From NCBI RefSeq assembly GCF_000721075.1, contig NZ_JOEQ01000004.1, positions 372,001 to 436,000 of the forward strand: DNA of 64,000 nt, read 5' to 3'. Under the pieces are notes generated by a model. It was not told where the DNA came from. It ran no database searches and worked only from the letters and a program-made list of their open reading frames with translations. Below, piece after piece: positions 40,661 through 48,789 of the stretch. Made by a program: the position numbers and the translations under genes. This DNA comes from Streptosporangium amethystogenes. Its GTDB lineage: Bacteria > Actinomycetota > Actinomycetes > Streptosporangiales > Streptosporangiaceae. Position 1 is the first letter of the stretch; each line of letters opens with the position of its first letter.

Positions 40661-41575
40661 ATGGCAATCACCACGGCGAATCCCCGGATACGCCGCCGCC
40701 TGGGCCGCGCGGCCAGGACCCCCTACCTGCTGATCGCCCCCGCGGTGATCGCGATGCTCGGCTTCCTCGTCTACCCGATGGCCAGCGTCATCTACTACAG
40801 CCTGCAGACCTACAACGTCACCAAGCCCTGGGACAACGGCTTCGCCGGCCTCGACAACTTCCGCAGGCTGCTGTTCGAGGACCCGCTGTTCTGGCAGAGC
40901 CTCGGCTTCAGCCTCAAGTGGGTCGGCGTCGAGGTGTTCCTGCAACTGGTGTTCGGGCTGGTCCTGGCGCTGATCGTGAACGAGACCTTCGTCGGCCGCG
41001 GTCTGGCGCGGGCGACCGTGTTCTCCCCGTGGGCGGTCTCCGGGGTGCTGACCACCGGCATCTGGATCCTGCTCTACAACCCGACGACCGGTGTCTCCCG
41101 CTACCTCGCCGACCTCGGCCTCATGCAGTACGGCGCCGCACCGCTGGCAGGCCCGGACACCGTCTTCTGGGCGGCCGTGCTCGCCGAGCTCTGGCGCGGG
41201 GTGCCGTTCTTCGCGATCCTGCTCCTGGCCGACCTGCAGAGCATCTCCAAAGAGCTCTACGAGGCGGCCTCGGTGGACGGCGCCTCGCGGGTACGGCGGT
41301 TCGTCCACATCACGCTGCCGCACCTCAAGGACGCGATCATCCTGTCCACGCTGCTGCGCTGCGTGTGGGAGTTCAACAACGTCGACCTGCTCTACACGCT
41401 GACCGGCGGCGGCCCGGCGCACGCGACCACCACCCTGCCGCTGTACGTGGCCGCCAAGGCCGTACAGTCCCACGACTTCGGGTACGGCTCGGCGCTGACC
41501 ACCGCCGCCTTCCTGATCCTGACCTTCTTCTCGATCGCCTACCTGCGGCTGAGCAGGTTCGGAGCGAAGTCATGA
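40661..41575 (+). CDS. ABC sugar transporter permease, MalF type
   Basis: 304 residues from ATG at 40661 with AAGGAG upstream. Six membrane helices; starts with APAVIAMLGFLVYPM and contains the cytoplasmic EAA loop ELYEAASVDGASRVRRFVHI that contacts the ATPase. It pairs with the next gene (4-nt overlap) to form the membrane channel of a carbohydrate uptake-1 system whose binding protein is at 48790. No ATPase gene is in the locus, so a shared MsiK-like ATPase elsewhere is expected, as known in streptomycetes. Confidence 0.95.
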   Translation: MAITTANPRIRRRLGRAARTPYLLIAPAVIAMLGFLVYPMASVIYYSLQTYNVTKPWDNGFAGLDNFRRLLFEDPLFWQSLGFSLKWVGVEVFLQLVFGLVLALIVNETFVGRGLARATVFSPWAVSGVLTTGIWILLYNPTTGVSRYLADLGLMQYGAAPLAGPDTVFWAAVLAELWRGVPFFAILLLADLQSISKELYEAASVDGASRVRRFVHITLPHLKDAIILSTLLRCVWEFNNVDLLYTLTGGGPAHATTTLPLYVAAKAVQSHDFGYGSALTTAAFLILTFFSIAYLRLSRFGAKS

Positions 41576-42453
41576 CACTCCAGACGGCCGAACGGCCGCA
41601 CCTGGCCCCGTCCGCACTCGCGCCGCGTACCGGCCGCAAGGAGAAGGGGAAGGTCGGCCGGTGGGAGATCTGGGTCCCCCTCGGGCTCTACCTGCTGTTC
41701 ACGCTGGTCCCCTTCTACTGGATGCTGGTCTTCGCGTTCCGGCCCAGGGGATCGGCCTCGCTGCTGCCCTGGCCGATCACGTTCGACAACTTCGCGACGG
41801 TCTGGAACGACCTGAGCTTCGCGGTCTTCTTCAAGAACAGCCTGATGGTGGGCGTCGCCTCCCTGGTCATGACGACCGTGGTCGCGCTGGCCGGCGGCTA
41901 CGCCCTGGCCAGGTACGAGTTCCGCGGCCGGAAGCTGTTCATGGTCGGGATGCTCTGCACCCAGTTCATCCCCGGCGCGATGATGCTGATCCCGCTCTTC
42001 GAGATCTTCCGCGTCCTCGGCCTGGTCAACTCGCTGTGGAGCCTGGTGATCGCCGAGACGGTCTTCCAGCTGCCGCTCTCCCTCATCCTGATCAGCGGCT
42101 TCATCAGGAACGTCCCGGTGGAGCTGGAGCAGGCCGCCTGGGTGGACGGCTGCGGCCGGCTGCGCGGCTTCTTCGCCGTGGTGTTGCCGCTGCTGCGCCC
42201 CGCCCTGGTCGCGGTCGGCTCGTTCGCCTTCATCCACAGCTGGAACAACTTCCTGTTCGCGCTGATGTTCGTCAGCGAGCAGGAGAAGTTCACGGTGCCC
42301 GTCGGCCTCGCGTACACCCTGGGCGAGTTCAGCGTGGACTTCGGCGCCCTGGCCGCGGGCGGCGTCGTCGCCGCCGTACCGGTGGTGCTGGTCTTCGCGG
42401 TGATTCAGCGCTACCTGGTACAGGGCATGTCCGCCGGGGCGGTGAAGGGATGA
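41572..42453 (+). CDS. ABC sugar transporter permease, MalG type
   Basis: 293 residues; ATG at 41572 overlaps the previous stop. Six helices, with LVPFYWMLVFAFRP at the first and the EAA loop as ELEQAAWVDGCGRLRGFFAV. C-terminal YLVQGMSAGAVKG is the usual MalG-type ending. Second half of the channel for the pectin-derived sugar importer. Confidence 0.95.
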   Translation: MTLQTAERPHLAPSALAPRTGRKEKGKVGRWEIWVPLGLYLLFTLVPFYWMLVFAFRPRGSASLLPWPITFDNFATVWNDLSFAVFFKNSLMVGVASLVMTTVVALAGGYALARYEFRGRKLFMVGMLCTQFIPGAMMLIPLFEIFRVLGLVNSLWSLVIAETVFQLPLSLILISGFIRNVPVELEQAAWVDGCGRLRGFFAVVLPLLRPALVAVGSFAFIHSWNNFLFALMFVSEQEKFTVPVGLAYTLGEFSVDFGALAAGGVVAAVPVVLVFAVIQRYLVQGMSAGAVKG

Positions 42454-42501
42454 GTCCCCTGGCGGCGAATCCCCTGTCGACTAAGGAACGGTGAGCGACC
42501 A

Positions 42502-43386
42502 ATGACACGAACTCTCGTCACCGGGAGCGCCGGGCGGCTGGGCCGGAGCGTGGTCACCGCGCTGGCCGACGCCGGGCACGAGGTGATCGGCGTGGACACC
42601 GCGCCGGGCACCCCCTCGGCGGCCGCCGCGGTGCTCCCCGCCGACCTGACGGACCTGGGTGAGTCCTTCGAGGTGATGGCCAGGTTCCGGCCGGACGCCG
42701 TGGTGCACCTGGCCGCGATCGCCACCCCGTTCAGCAGGACGGACGCCTTCACCTACCGGGTCAACACCCAGCTGGCCTTCAACGTCTGCGAGGCGGCCAC
42801 CGGGCTCGGGGTCGAACGGGTCGTGGTCGCCAGCAGCCCCACGGTCATCGGGTACGGCACGGAGGGCTGGACCCCCTCCTACCTGCCGCTCGACGAGGAC
42901 CATCCCCTCGCGCCGTGGAACGCCTACAGCCTGTCCAAGCTGGTCGCCGAGCAGGTGATGGCCACGTTCGCGCGCAGTTCGAAGACGAGGTTCGCGGCCG
43001 TGCGGCCCTGCTTCGTCGTCGCCCCGGAGGAGTGGGCGGGCGCGCCCACCCAGTCGGGGCACACGATCGCCGAACGGCTGGACCGGCCGGAGGTCGCGGG
43101 AACGTCGCTGTTCAACTACATCGACGCCCGTGACGCCTCCGACATGGTGCTGACCCTGCTGGACAAGCTGCCCGGACTGCCGAGCGGCGAGGTGTTCTTC
43201 GCGGGCGCGGCCGACGCGCTGGCCCGCGAGCCGCTGGCCGAACTCCTCCCCCGCGTCAACCCCGCGACCGCGGGACTCACGGAGAAACTGACCGGCTCGA
43301 CGCCTGCCTTCTCCTCGGCCAAGGCCGGGCGACTGCTCGGCTGGCAGGCGAAGCGGAGCTGGCGTACCGAGATTGGAAGCCTGTGA
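42502..43386 (+). CDS. NAD-dependent epimerase/dehydratase, probable uronate dehydrogenase
   Basis: 294 residues. Rossmann motif TGSAGRLGRSVV at the N-terminus and catalytic Tyr-x-x-x-Lys in AYSLSKLVAEQ, with VVVASSPTVIGYG for the Ser. The extended-SDR family includes uronate dehydrogenases that oxidise D-galacturonate C1 to galactaro-1,4-lactone. That role fits because the next two genes carry out the following steps. A plain NDP-sugar epimerase is less likely as no nucleotide-sugar genes are near. Its stop overlaps the KdgD start by one base. Confidence 0.82.
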   Translation: MTRTLVTGSAGRLGRSVVTALADAGHEVIGVDTAPGTPSAAAAVLPADLTDLGESFEVMARFRPDAVVHLAAIATPFSRTDAFTYRVNTQLAFNVCEAATGLGVERVVVASSPTVIGYGTEGWTPSYLPLDEDHPLAPWNAYSLSKLVAEQVMATFARSSKTRFAAVRPCFVVAPEEWAGAPTQSGHTIAERLDRPEVAGTSLFNYIDARDASDMVLTLLDKLPGLPSGEVFFAGAADALAREPLAELLPRVNPATAGLTEKLTGSTPAFSSAKAGRLLGWQAKRSWRTEIGSL

Positions 43387-44258
43387 TGAACCTCAGCGGA
43401 GTGCTGTTCTTTCCCGTCACCCCGTTCCGCGCCGACGGCTCGGTGGCCGGTGACGTACTGGCCGAGCATGTGCGGCGCGGGCTGGAGCACGGTCCCGGCG
43501 GGGTCTTCGTGGCCTGCGGAACCGGCGAGTTCTCCGCGCTGTCGGAGGCGGAGCACGCCGAGACGGTGCGGATCGCGACCGAGACCGTGAACGGCCGGGT
43601 GCCGGTGCTGGCGGGAGCGGGAGGGCCGATCGGCACCGCGCTCGCCCAGGCCGGGGCGGCCAGGGACGCGGGCGCCGACGGGCTGCTGCTCATGCCGCCC
43701 TACCTGGTGAACGGTACGCGCGAGGGCTACTCGGCGTACGTCTCGGCGGTCGCCGGGGTGCTGCCCACGATCGTCTACCAGCGCGGCTCGGTGGTACTGG
43801 CCCCCGAGCAGGCGGTCGAGCTGTCCCGGATCCCCGGGGTGATCGGGATCAAGGACGGCGTCGGCGACATCGACCGCATGCAGCGGACGGTGCTGGCGGT
43901 GCGGGAGGAGCGGCCCGACTTCCTGTTCTTCAACGGCCTGCCGACGGCCGAGCTGACCATGCCGGCCTACCGCGGCATCGGGGTGGAGCTGTACTCCAGC
44001 GCGGTCTTCTGCTTCGCCCCCGAGATCGCCACCGCCTACCTGGGCGGCGACGAGCGGCTGATCAGGGAGTTCTACGCCCCCCTGGTCCGGCTCCGCGACC
44101 GGGTTCCCGGCTACGCGGTCTCGCTGGTCAAGGCCGGGGTGCGGCATCGCGGCCTGGACGTCGGCGGGGTACGGCCGCCGCTGGTCGACCCCTCCGCCGA
44201 ACACGTGGCGGAGCTCGCCGGACTGATCAAGTCCGGCCTGGCCCTGATCGGGCGGTGA
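43386..44258 (+). CDS. kdgD: 5-dehydro-4-deoxyglucarate dehydratase-like enzyme (DHDPS superfamily)
   Basis: 290 residues from ATG at 43386. Schiff-base Lys156 lies in VIGIKDGVGD and the active-site Tyr131 in IVYQRG; GTGEFSALSEAEH replaces the GTTGE loop of dihydrodipicolinate synthase, and FFNGLPTAE is typical of KdgD. The reaction turns 5-keto-4-deoxyglucarate into 2-oxoglutarate semialdehyde, CO2 and water. It sits between the uronate-oxidising gene and an enolase-superfamily gene, in the order expected for the oxidative galacturonate route. Confidence 0.9.
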   Translation: MNLSGVLFFPVTPFRADGSVAGDVLAEHVRRGLEHGPGGVFVACGTGEFSALSEAEHAETVRIATETVNGRVPVLAGAGGPIGTALAQAGAARDAGADGLLLMPPYLVNGTREGYSAYVSAVAGVLPTIVYQRGSVVLAPEQAVELSRIPGVIGIKDGVGDIDRMQRTVLAVREERPDFLFFNGLPTAELTMPAYRGIGVELYSSAVFCFAPEIATAYLGGDERLIREFYAPLVRLRDRVPGYAVSLVKAGVRHRGLDVGGVRPPLVDPSAEHVAELAGLIKSGLALIGR

Positions 44259-44265
44259 GCGGCCG

Positions 44266-45378
44266 ATGACCGCGCGGCCGGTGATCACCTCCTTGGAGAC
44301 GACACTGCGGACCGTGGCGCTGCCGCGACCGTGGGGCGCCGACGTGACGGCCAACCACGTGGTCGTGGTACGGCTGACGCTGGCCGACGGACGGAGCGGG
44401 ACCGGGTTCTCCTGGACCCCGCAGATCGGGGCCCGAGCGATACGGGCCCTGCTGGACGGTGAGATCGGCGAGGCCGTCGTCGGCCTGGAGCCGCACCCGG
44501 AGGTCGTCTGGGACCGGCTCTGGCGGCACCTGCGCGAGGCGGGCGGCGGCGGGCTCACCACGATCGCGATGGCCGGGGTCGACCTGGCGCTGTGGGACCT
44601 GCGCTGCGGCGAGGCGGGGCTGGTCGACACGCTCGGGCGGCGCCGGGACAGCGTGCCGGTGTACGGCAGCGGCGTGAACCTGCACTACTCGATGGAGGAG
44701 CTCGTCGCGCAGGCCGGGCGGTGGCGGGCCGCGGGCCACCCGGCGGTCAAGGTCAAGGTGGGCCGCGACTCGCTGGCCGAGGACGTGGCGCGGGTCGCCG
44801 CGGTCCGCGAGGTGATCGGGCCGGACACGCTGCTCATGGTGGACGCCAACCAGCGCTGGGACCTGCCGCGGGCCCGGCGGGCGATCGCCGCCCTGGCGGA
44901 GTACGGACTGCACTGGGTGGAGGAGCCGCTGCCCGCCGACGACGTGACCGGGCAGGCCCGGCTCCGCTCCTGCGTCGAGGTCCCGATCGCCGTGGGAGAG
45001 AGCGCCTACTCCGTCTACGACTTCCGGGACCTGCTGCTGGCCGGGGCCTGCGACATCCTGCAGCCGAACGTGGTGCGGGTCGGCGGGATCACCCCGCTGC
45101 TGCGGATCGCCGAGCTGGCCAGGACGTTCGGGGTGCCCGTCCACCCGCACCTGCTGCCGGAGATCTCCGGGCAGCTCGCCCTGGCCCTGCCGCTGCCGTG
45201 CATGACCGAGGAGGTCGAGGACGCCTCCTTCGCGGCGCTCGGCCTGATCGAAGAGCCCTACCCGGTCTCGGTGGAGCAGGGCGAGTTGCGCGCCGGAGAC
45301 CACCGGGGCCTTGGACTGCGATGGATTGACATCCTCCCCCGCCTGAAGGCGGGGGATTCCAACCCGTCTCTACGCTGA
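44266..45378 (+). CDS. Enolase-superfamily (mandelate-racemase type) enzyme, candidate galactarolactone cycloisomerase; C-terminus altered by IS insertion
   Basis: 370 residues. Active-site Lys pair in KVKVGRDS, metal ligands in MVDANQRW, WVEEPL and AVGES, and the catalytic His in VHPHLLPEIS are all present. In related pectin pathways this family opens galactarolactone to 3-deoxy-2-keto-hexarate, or dehydrates galactarate/glucarate. The last 18 residues (from IDILPRLKAG) are encoded by the end of the inserted IS element. Rejoining the flanks would give GLGLRCDPVT then TGA overlapping the next ATG, so the insertion changed only the extreme C-terminus; the enzyme may still work. Confidence 0.87.
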   Translation: MTARPVITSLETTLRTVALPRPWGADVTANHVVVVRLTLADGRSGTGFSWTPQIGARAIRALLDGEIGEAVVGLEPHPEVVWDRLWRHLREAGGGGLTTIAMAGVDLALWDLRCGEAGLVDTLGRRRDSVPVYGSGVNLHYSMEELVAQAGRWRAAGHPAVKVKVGRDSLAEDVARVAAVREVIGPDTLLMVDANQRWDLPRARRAIAALAEYGLHWVEEPLPADDVTGQARLRSCVEVPIAVGESAYSVYDFRDLLLAGACDILQPNVVRVGGITPLLRIAELARTFGVPVHPHLLPEISGQLALALPLPCMTEEVEDASFAALGLIEEPYPVSVEQGELRAGDHRGLGLRWIDILPRLKAGDSNPSLR

Positions 45379-45450
45379 GAGGAGGACAGGTTGAGGTTCA
45401 CGGTTCGCAGGCCCGCCCATCGGCTGGCCTCCCCGTGCAGCGACGGCATG
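45324..45450 (-). ncRNA. Predicted TnpB guide RNA (omega/reRNA) from the tnpB 3' end and element right end
   Basis: By analogy with characterised TnpB systems, the guide RNA spans the 3' part of tnpB and the element end, including the GC-rich hairpin at 45335-45356, and its guide is copied from the flank. The guide would then be the reverse complement of about 45304-45323, inside the enolase gene. The 5' limit given here is a guess; nothing in the sequence proves transcription. Confidence 0.35.
45335..45356. repeat. Subterminal hairpin at the IS right end
   Basis: TCCCCCGCCT-GA-AGGCGGGGGA forms a perfect 10-bp inverted repeat, between the tnpB stop and the element edge. It is typical of IS605-family ends and lies inside the predicted guide-RNA scaffold. 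Confidence 0.8.
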
Positions 45451-46584
45451 CCCTGCCGCCGTGTCGCGTATGTTCTTGGCCGCGTTGACGTCGGCATGCG
45501 CCTGATGCCCGCAGGCGACGCACAGGAAGAGAGCTTGGCTCTCGCGGCTCTCCCTGGCGATGTGCTTGCAGGCGTTGCAGGTCTGCGACGTGTAACGCGG
45601 GTTGATCTTCTGGACGCGGCCTGGAGCTTTGTGCTCCAGTCGGGTCACGAGCTGACCCCACCCTGCGGCGAGGATGCCCCGGTTGAGCCCAGCTTTTTGG
45701 CGGACCTTCTTCCCGGGTGCTTCGATGGTCCCGCGCGCCGACCGGGTCATGCTGCTGATCTTCAGGTCTTCGACCGCGATGACGTCGAAACGCCGCGCGA
45801 GATCAGTCGAGGTCTTCTCGACCCAGTCCTTGCGGCGGTCCGTCTCGCGCGCCTTCAGCTTCGCGATCGCGGCCTTAACCTTGCTCCGCCGGTTCGACCC
45901 CCGCTTAGCGCGGGCGAGTTTGCGCTGCAACCTCAGCAGCCGCTTCCGCTCCGTCTCCCGCAGGGTGGGCGCGTTCAGCAGTTCGCCCGTGGACAGGGCG
46001 GCCGACACGGCGACGCCCCGGTCCACCCCGACGACCTCACCCGTACCCGGTGCGGGGACCTGTTCGGGAATCGCCGCGAACGCCACATGCCAACGTCCGG
46101 CGCGGTCACGGGTGACGCGGTACGACTTCACGCCTTCGGGGACGGGGCGCGACCAGCGGAACCGCACCCACCCCACCTTGGGGATCTTGACCTCACTGAC
46201 GTTGCACGACACCCGGCGCACGTCACCGGGCTTGACCGCGACGATCCGGAAGCCCTCACCCTGCCCGCGTTTACGCCACGTCGGACGGCGGTGCGTCTTA
46301 CCGAAGAAGTTCGCCATCGCCTGGTGGAAGTCCTTGAGGGCTTGCTGCTGAACGATGATCGACCCGCCGCGAAACCACTCGAACTCGGCGCGGGCCTCGG
46401 TGAGCTGCCGGCACTGCTCGGTGAGCTGCCGGCACTGCTCGGCGAATCCCGGCGCGGACTTGCGGCCTGGCTTCCAGTGGGCGTGCTGCTCAACCGCGAG
46501 GTTCCACACAAACCGGGCGTGCCCGCAGTGCTCGGCCAACGCCTGCTCTTGGGCAAGCGAAGGCTGAAGCCGGTAGCGGGACAT
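45370..46584 (-). CDS. tnpB: TnpB RNA-guided endonuclease (IS605 OrfB family)
   Basis: 404 residues from ATG at 46582-46584. The RuvC-like active site appears complete: Asp in VVGVDRGVAVS, Glu in VIAVEDLKISSM and the last Asp in ADVNAAKNI; the zinc finger CNACKHIA and CVACGHQAH are intact. N-terminal RYRLQPSLAQEQALAEHCGHARFVWN is typical. An in-frame 21-bp duplication near residues 50-63 gives CRQLTEQCRQLTEA. TnpB proteins are ancestors of Cas12 and cut DNA matching a guide next to a short motif, which favours IS persistence. The protein looks functional. Confidence 0.93.
   Translation of the reverse strand: MSRYRLQPSLAQEQALAEHCGHARFVWNLAVEQHAHWKPGRKSAPGFAEQCRQLTEQCRQLTEARAEFEWFRGGSIIVQQQALKDFHQAMANFFGKTHRRPTWRKRGQGEGFRIVAVKPGDVRRVSCNVSEVKIPKVGWVRFRWSRPVPEGVKSYRVTRDRAGRWHVAFAAIPEQVPAPGTGEVVGVDRGVAVSAALSTGELLNAPTLRETERKRLLRLQRKLARAKRGSNRRSKVKAAIAKLKARETDRRKDWVEKTSTDLARRFDVIAVEDLKISSMTRSARGTIEAPGKKVRQKAGLNRGILAAGWGQLVTRLEHKAPGRVQKINPRYTSQTCNACKHIARESRESQALFLCVACGHQAHADVNAAKNIRDTAAGHAVAARGGQPMGGPANREPQPVLLSA
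46401..46442 (-). repeat. 21-bp tandem duplication inside tnpB
   Basis: The 21-bp unit GGTGAGCTGCCGGCACTGCTC occurs twice in a row (boundaries approximate by a few bases), encoding the doubled EQCRQLT heptad near the protein N-terminus. It keeps the frame and probably arose by slippage. Confidence 0.7.
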
Positions 46585-46657
46585 GCCGATCAACCTACCG
46601 AAACCCACCGACAAAACTTGGGGACCCCCATGCCAGGCCGTTCCGCGTTTCCTCCCC

Positions 46658-46674
46658 GCCCTGAAGGACAGGGC
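46658..46674. repeat. Subterminal hairpin at the IS left end
   Basis: GCCCTG-AAGGA-CAGGGC, 6-bp arms and a 5-nt loop, lies between the tnpB start and the element edge, as expected for a single-strand-recognised IS605-type end. Confidence 0.7.
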
Positions 46675-46703
46675 ATCCACACTGCATGCGACCCGGTGAC
46701 CTG

Positions 46704-48662
46704 ATGGAACCGGTTCGCGTGGTGCTGGCCGGGGCGCACGGGCACGGCTGGTGGCACCTGTCGAACGTACGGCGGCTGGCCGAGGCCGGGCTGGTCGAGC
46801 TGGTCGGGGTGTGCGACGTGCGACCGGTCGACGGCCTGCCCGCCGGGGTGGAGTTCTCCGGCGACCTGGCCGGGCTGATCGGGCGCGCCTCCGCCGAGGT
46901 GACGATCCTGTGCACGCCCATCCACACCCACGCGGAGCTGGCGGAGCGGGCACTGCGCGCCGGCTCGCACGTGCTGCTGGAGAAGCCGCCCGCCGCGACC
47001 TACGCCGGCTACGAGCGGATCGTCGCGGTGGTCGCCGAGACCGGGCTCGCCTGTCAGGTGGGGTTCCAGAGCCTGGGCTCGGAGGCGATCCCCGCGATCC
47101 GGCGGATGGTCGCCGAGGGAGCGATCGGCCGGGTCGTCGGGATCGGTGCCGCCGGCGCGTGGGAGCGCCCCTACACCTACTACAGCCGGGTGCCGTGGGC
47201 CGGCAGGCGCGAGGTCGACGGCGTGCCCGTGGTGGACGGCGCCCTCACCAACCCGCTCGCGCACGCGACCGCGACCGCGCTGGCCATCTCCGGGGCAGAG
47301 GTGGAGGACGTCGAGGTCGAGCTCTACCGGGCCAACGCGATCGAGGCGGACGACACCTCGTCCGTGCGGATGCGGATGGACGACGGGACCGTGGTGACCG
47401 TCGCGGTCTCGCTCTGCGCGGATCGGCGGCACGAGCCGTACCTGATCGTGCACGGCGAGGAGGGACGGATCAGGCTGACCTACACCGAGGACCGGGTCGA
47501 GTTCGACGGGACCTCGGCCGTGCACCCGAGGACCGACCTGCTGGAGAACCTCGTCGCGCACCTCCGCGACGGCGCGGAGCCGCTGGTACCGCTGGAGCGG
47601 ACCCGGGGTTTCATGCGCGTCCTGGAGGCGGTCCGGCTGGCGCCCGAGCCCACCGCCATACCGGACGTGTTCCAGGAGGTCGGCGCGGAGCGCCGGGTGC
47701 TGCCCAGGATCGCCGAGGTGACGGCGTCGAGCGCGGAGCGGCTGGCGCTCTACTCGGAACTGCGGGTGCCCTGGAGCGGGCGCTCCCGGGGCGTCGCGGG
47801 CGCGGGCGACAGGCAGACCGGCGGAACGCGGCGACCGGCCCCCGGCGGCGCTCTCCGGCCGGTGCTCGTGGCGCACGGACGACAGGTCGCCGAGTACGTC
47901 GTGGCGCCGGAGCTGCCGCCGACGTCGTCGCCCCGGCCGTACCTGCACCCGGTGCACACCCTCGGCGGTACCACCGTGACCGAGGTCGCGCCGGAAGACC
48001 ACGTGCACCACCTGGGAGTGAGCATCGCGATCTCCGACCTGGGCGGAGGCAACTTCTGGGGCGGGCGCACCTACGTCCGCGACGCCGGTCCCACCTGGCT
48101 CGGCGACCACGGCACGCAGCGGCATCTCGGATTCTCCTGGCGCGACTCCACCGGGTTCGGGGAGTCGCTGGCCTGGGAGGGGCCCGACGGCGTCGAGACG
48201 GCCCGTGAGGCGCGGAGCGTGCGGGTGGTGGAGCTGGACGGTTGCTGGGCGCTCGACATGTCGTTCGCGCTGACGAACCTCACCGGCGAGCCGCTGCCCG
48301 TTCGGAGTTCGGCCACCAAGGGCCGGGTGGGTGCCGGGTACGGCGGTTTCTTCTGGCGGGCGCCGGGGACTGCCGCCGGCCGCCGGGTCTTCACCGCGGA
48401 CGCCGAGGGCGAGGACGCGGTGCACGGGTCGACGGCCCCGTGGCTGGCCATGGCCTCGGCGGACTGGACCCTGGTCTTCGTCCAGCAGGACGATCCCTGG
48501 TTCGTCCGGGTCGTGGAGTACCCGGGCGCCGGGCCCGCCCTCGCCTGGGACACGCCGCTGCTCATCGAGGACACCCTGAGGCGAAGGGTCGTCACCGTCG
48601 TCGCGGACGGGCGGCTGGGCCCCGGCGACGCGGCGGCGCTCGCCGCGGAGGTCGCCTGGTGA
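46704..48662 (+). CDS. Gfo/Idh/MocA oxidoreductase fused to a DUF6807 (PmoA-like) domain
   Basis: 652 residues from ATG at 46704, the base at which the pre-insertion enolase stop would overlap. Residues 1-340 form an NAD(P)-dependent Gfo/Idh/MocA module: VVLAGAHGHGWWH at the start, CTPIHTHAELAERAL, the LLEKPPA motif with the catalytic Lys, and a C-terminal sheet domain. Residues about 375-650 match the DUF6807/PmoA type (HPVHTLGGTTVTEVAPEDHVHHLGVS and GRTYVRD). The two are more often separate neighbours. Role in the locus is unknown; oxidation or epimerisation of a side-chain sugar is plausible. The IS upstream could be polar on it. Confidence 0.85.
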   Translation: MEPVRVVLAGAHGHGWWHLSNVRRLAEAGLVELVGVCDVRPVDGLPAGVEFSGDLAGLIGRASAEVTILCTPIHTHAELAERALRAGSHVLLEKPPAATYAGYERIVAVVAETGLACQVGFQSLGSEAIPAIRRMVAEGAIGRVVGIGAAGAWERPYTYYSRVPWAGRREVDGVPVVDGALTNPLAHATATALAISGAEVEDVEVELYRANAIEADDTSSVRMRMDDGTVVTVAVSLCADRRHEPYLIVHGEEGRIRLTYTEDRVEFDGTSAVHPRTDLLENLVAHLRDGAEPLVPLERTRGFMRVLEAVRLAPEPTAIPDVFQEVGAERRVLPRIAEVTASSAERLALYSELRVPWSGRSRGVAGAGDRQTGGTRRPAPGGALRPVLVAHGRQVAEYVVAPELPPTSSPRPYLHPVHTLGGTTVTEVAPEDHVHHLGVSIAISDLGGGNFWGGRTYVRDAGPTWLGDHGTQRHLGFSWRDSTGFGESLAWEGPDGVETAREARSVRVVELDGCWALDMSFALTNLTGEPLPVRSSATKGRVGAGYGGFFWRAPGTAAGRRVFTADAEGEDAVHGSTAPWLAMASADWTLVFVQQDDPWFVRVVEYPGAGPALAWDTPLLIEDTLRRRVVTVVADGRLGPGDAAALAAEVAW

Positions 48663-48789
48663 CGAACCAGGGGCGATGCGGCATCTCACGCGATGTGACC
48701 GACCCGGGACGGCAGAGCGCCTCGGGCGGAGTTCGGCACCCATACGGTCAAGCAATGTCGGGGGACACGACACAGAGAGGTAGAGAGCA

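Larger units (their letters stand above)
45324..46688 (-). mobile_element. TnpB-only IS200/IS605-type element (IS1341 group)
   Basis: About 1.36 kb. It holds a single tnpB gene, no tnpA, and has subterminal hairpins at both ends (45335-45356, 46658-46674). The end beside the tnpB stop reads GGAGGATGTCAAT on the tnpB strand, the usual right-end style of this group. Bounds are inferred by joining the flanks: CTGCGATG before and CGACCCGGTGACC after restore an operon-like TGATG overlap. An ATG trinucleotide occurs at both junctions, so the exact cut is uncertain by up to 3 bp. It must have been mobilised by a TnpA supplied elsewhere. Confidence 0.85.

Noticed and set aside
45335..46674. Hairpins read as terminators or as a mini CRISPR-like repeat
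   Set aside because: They are single subterminal structures of the IS element, differ from each other, and have no spacer series.
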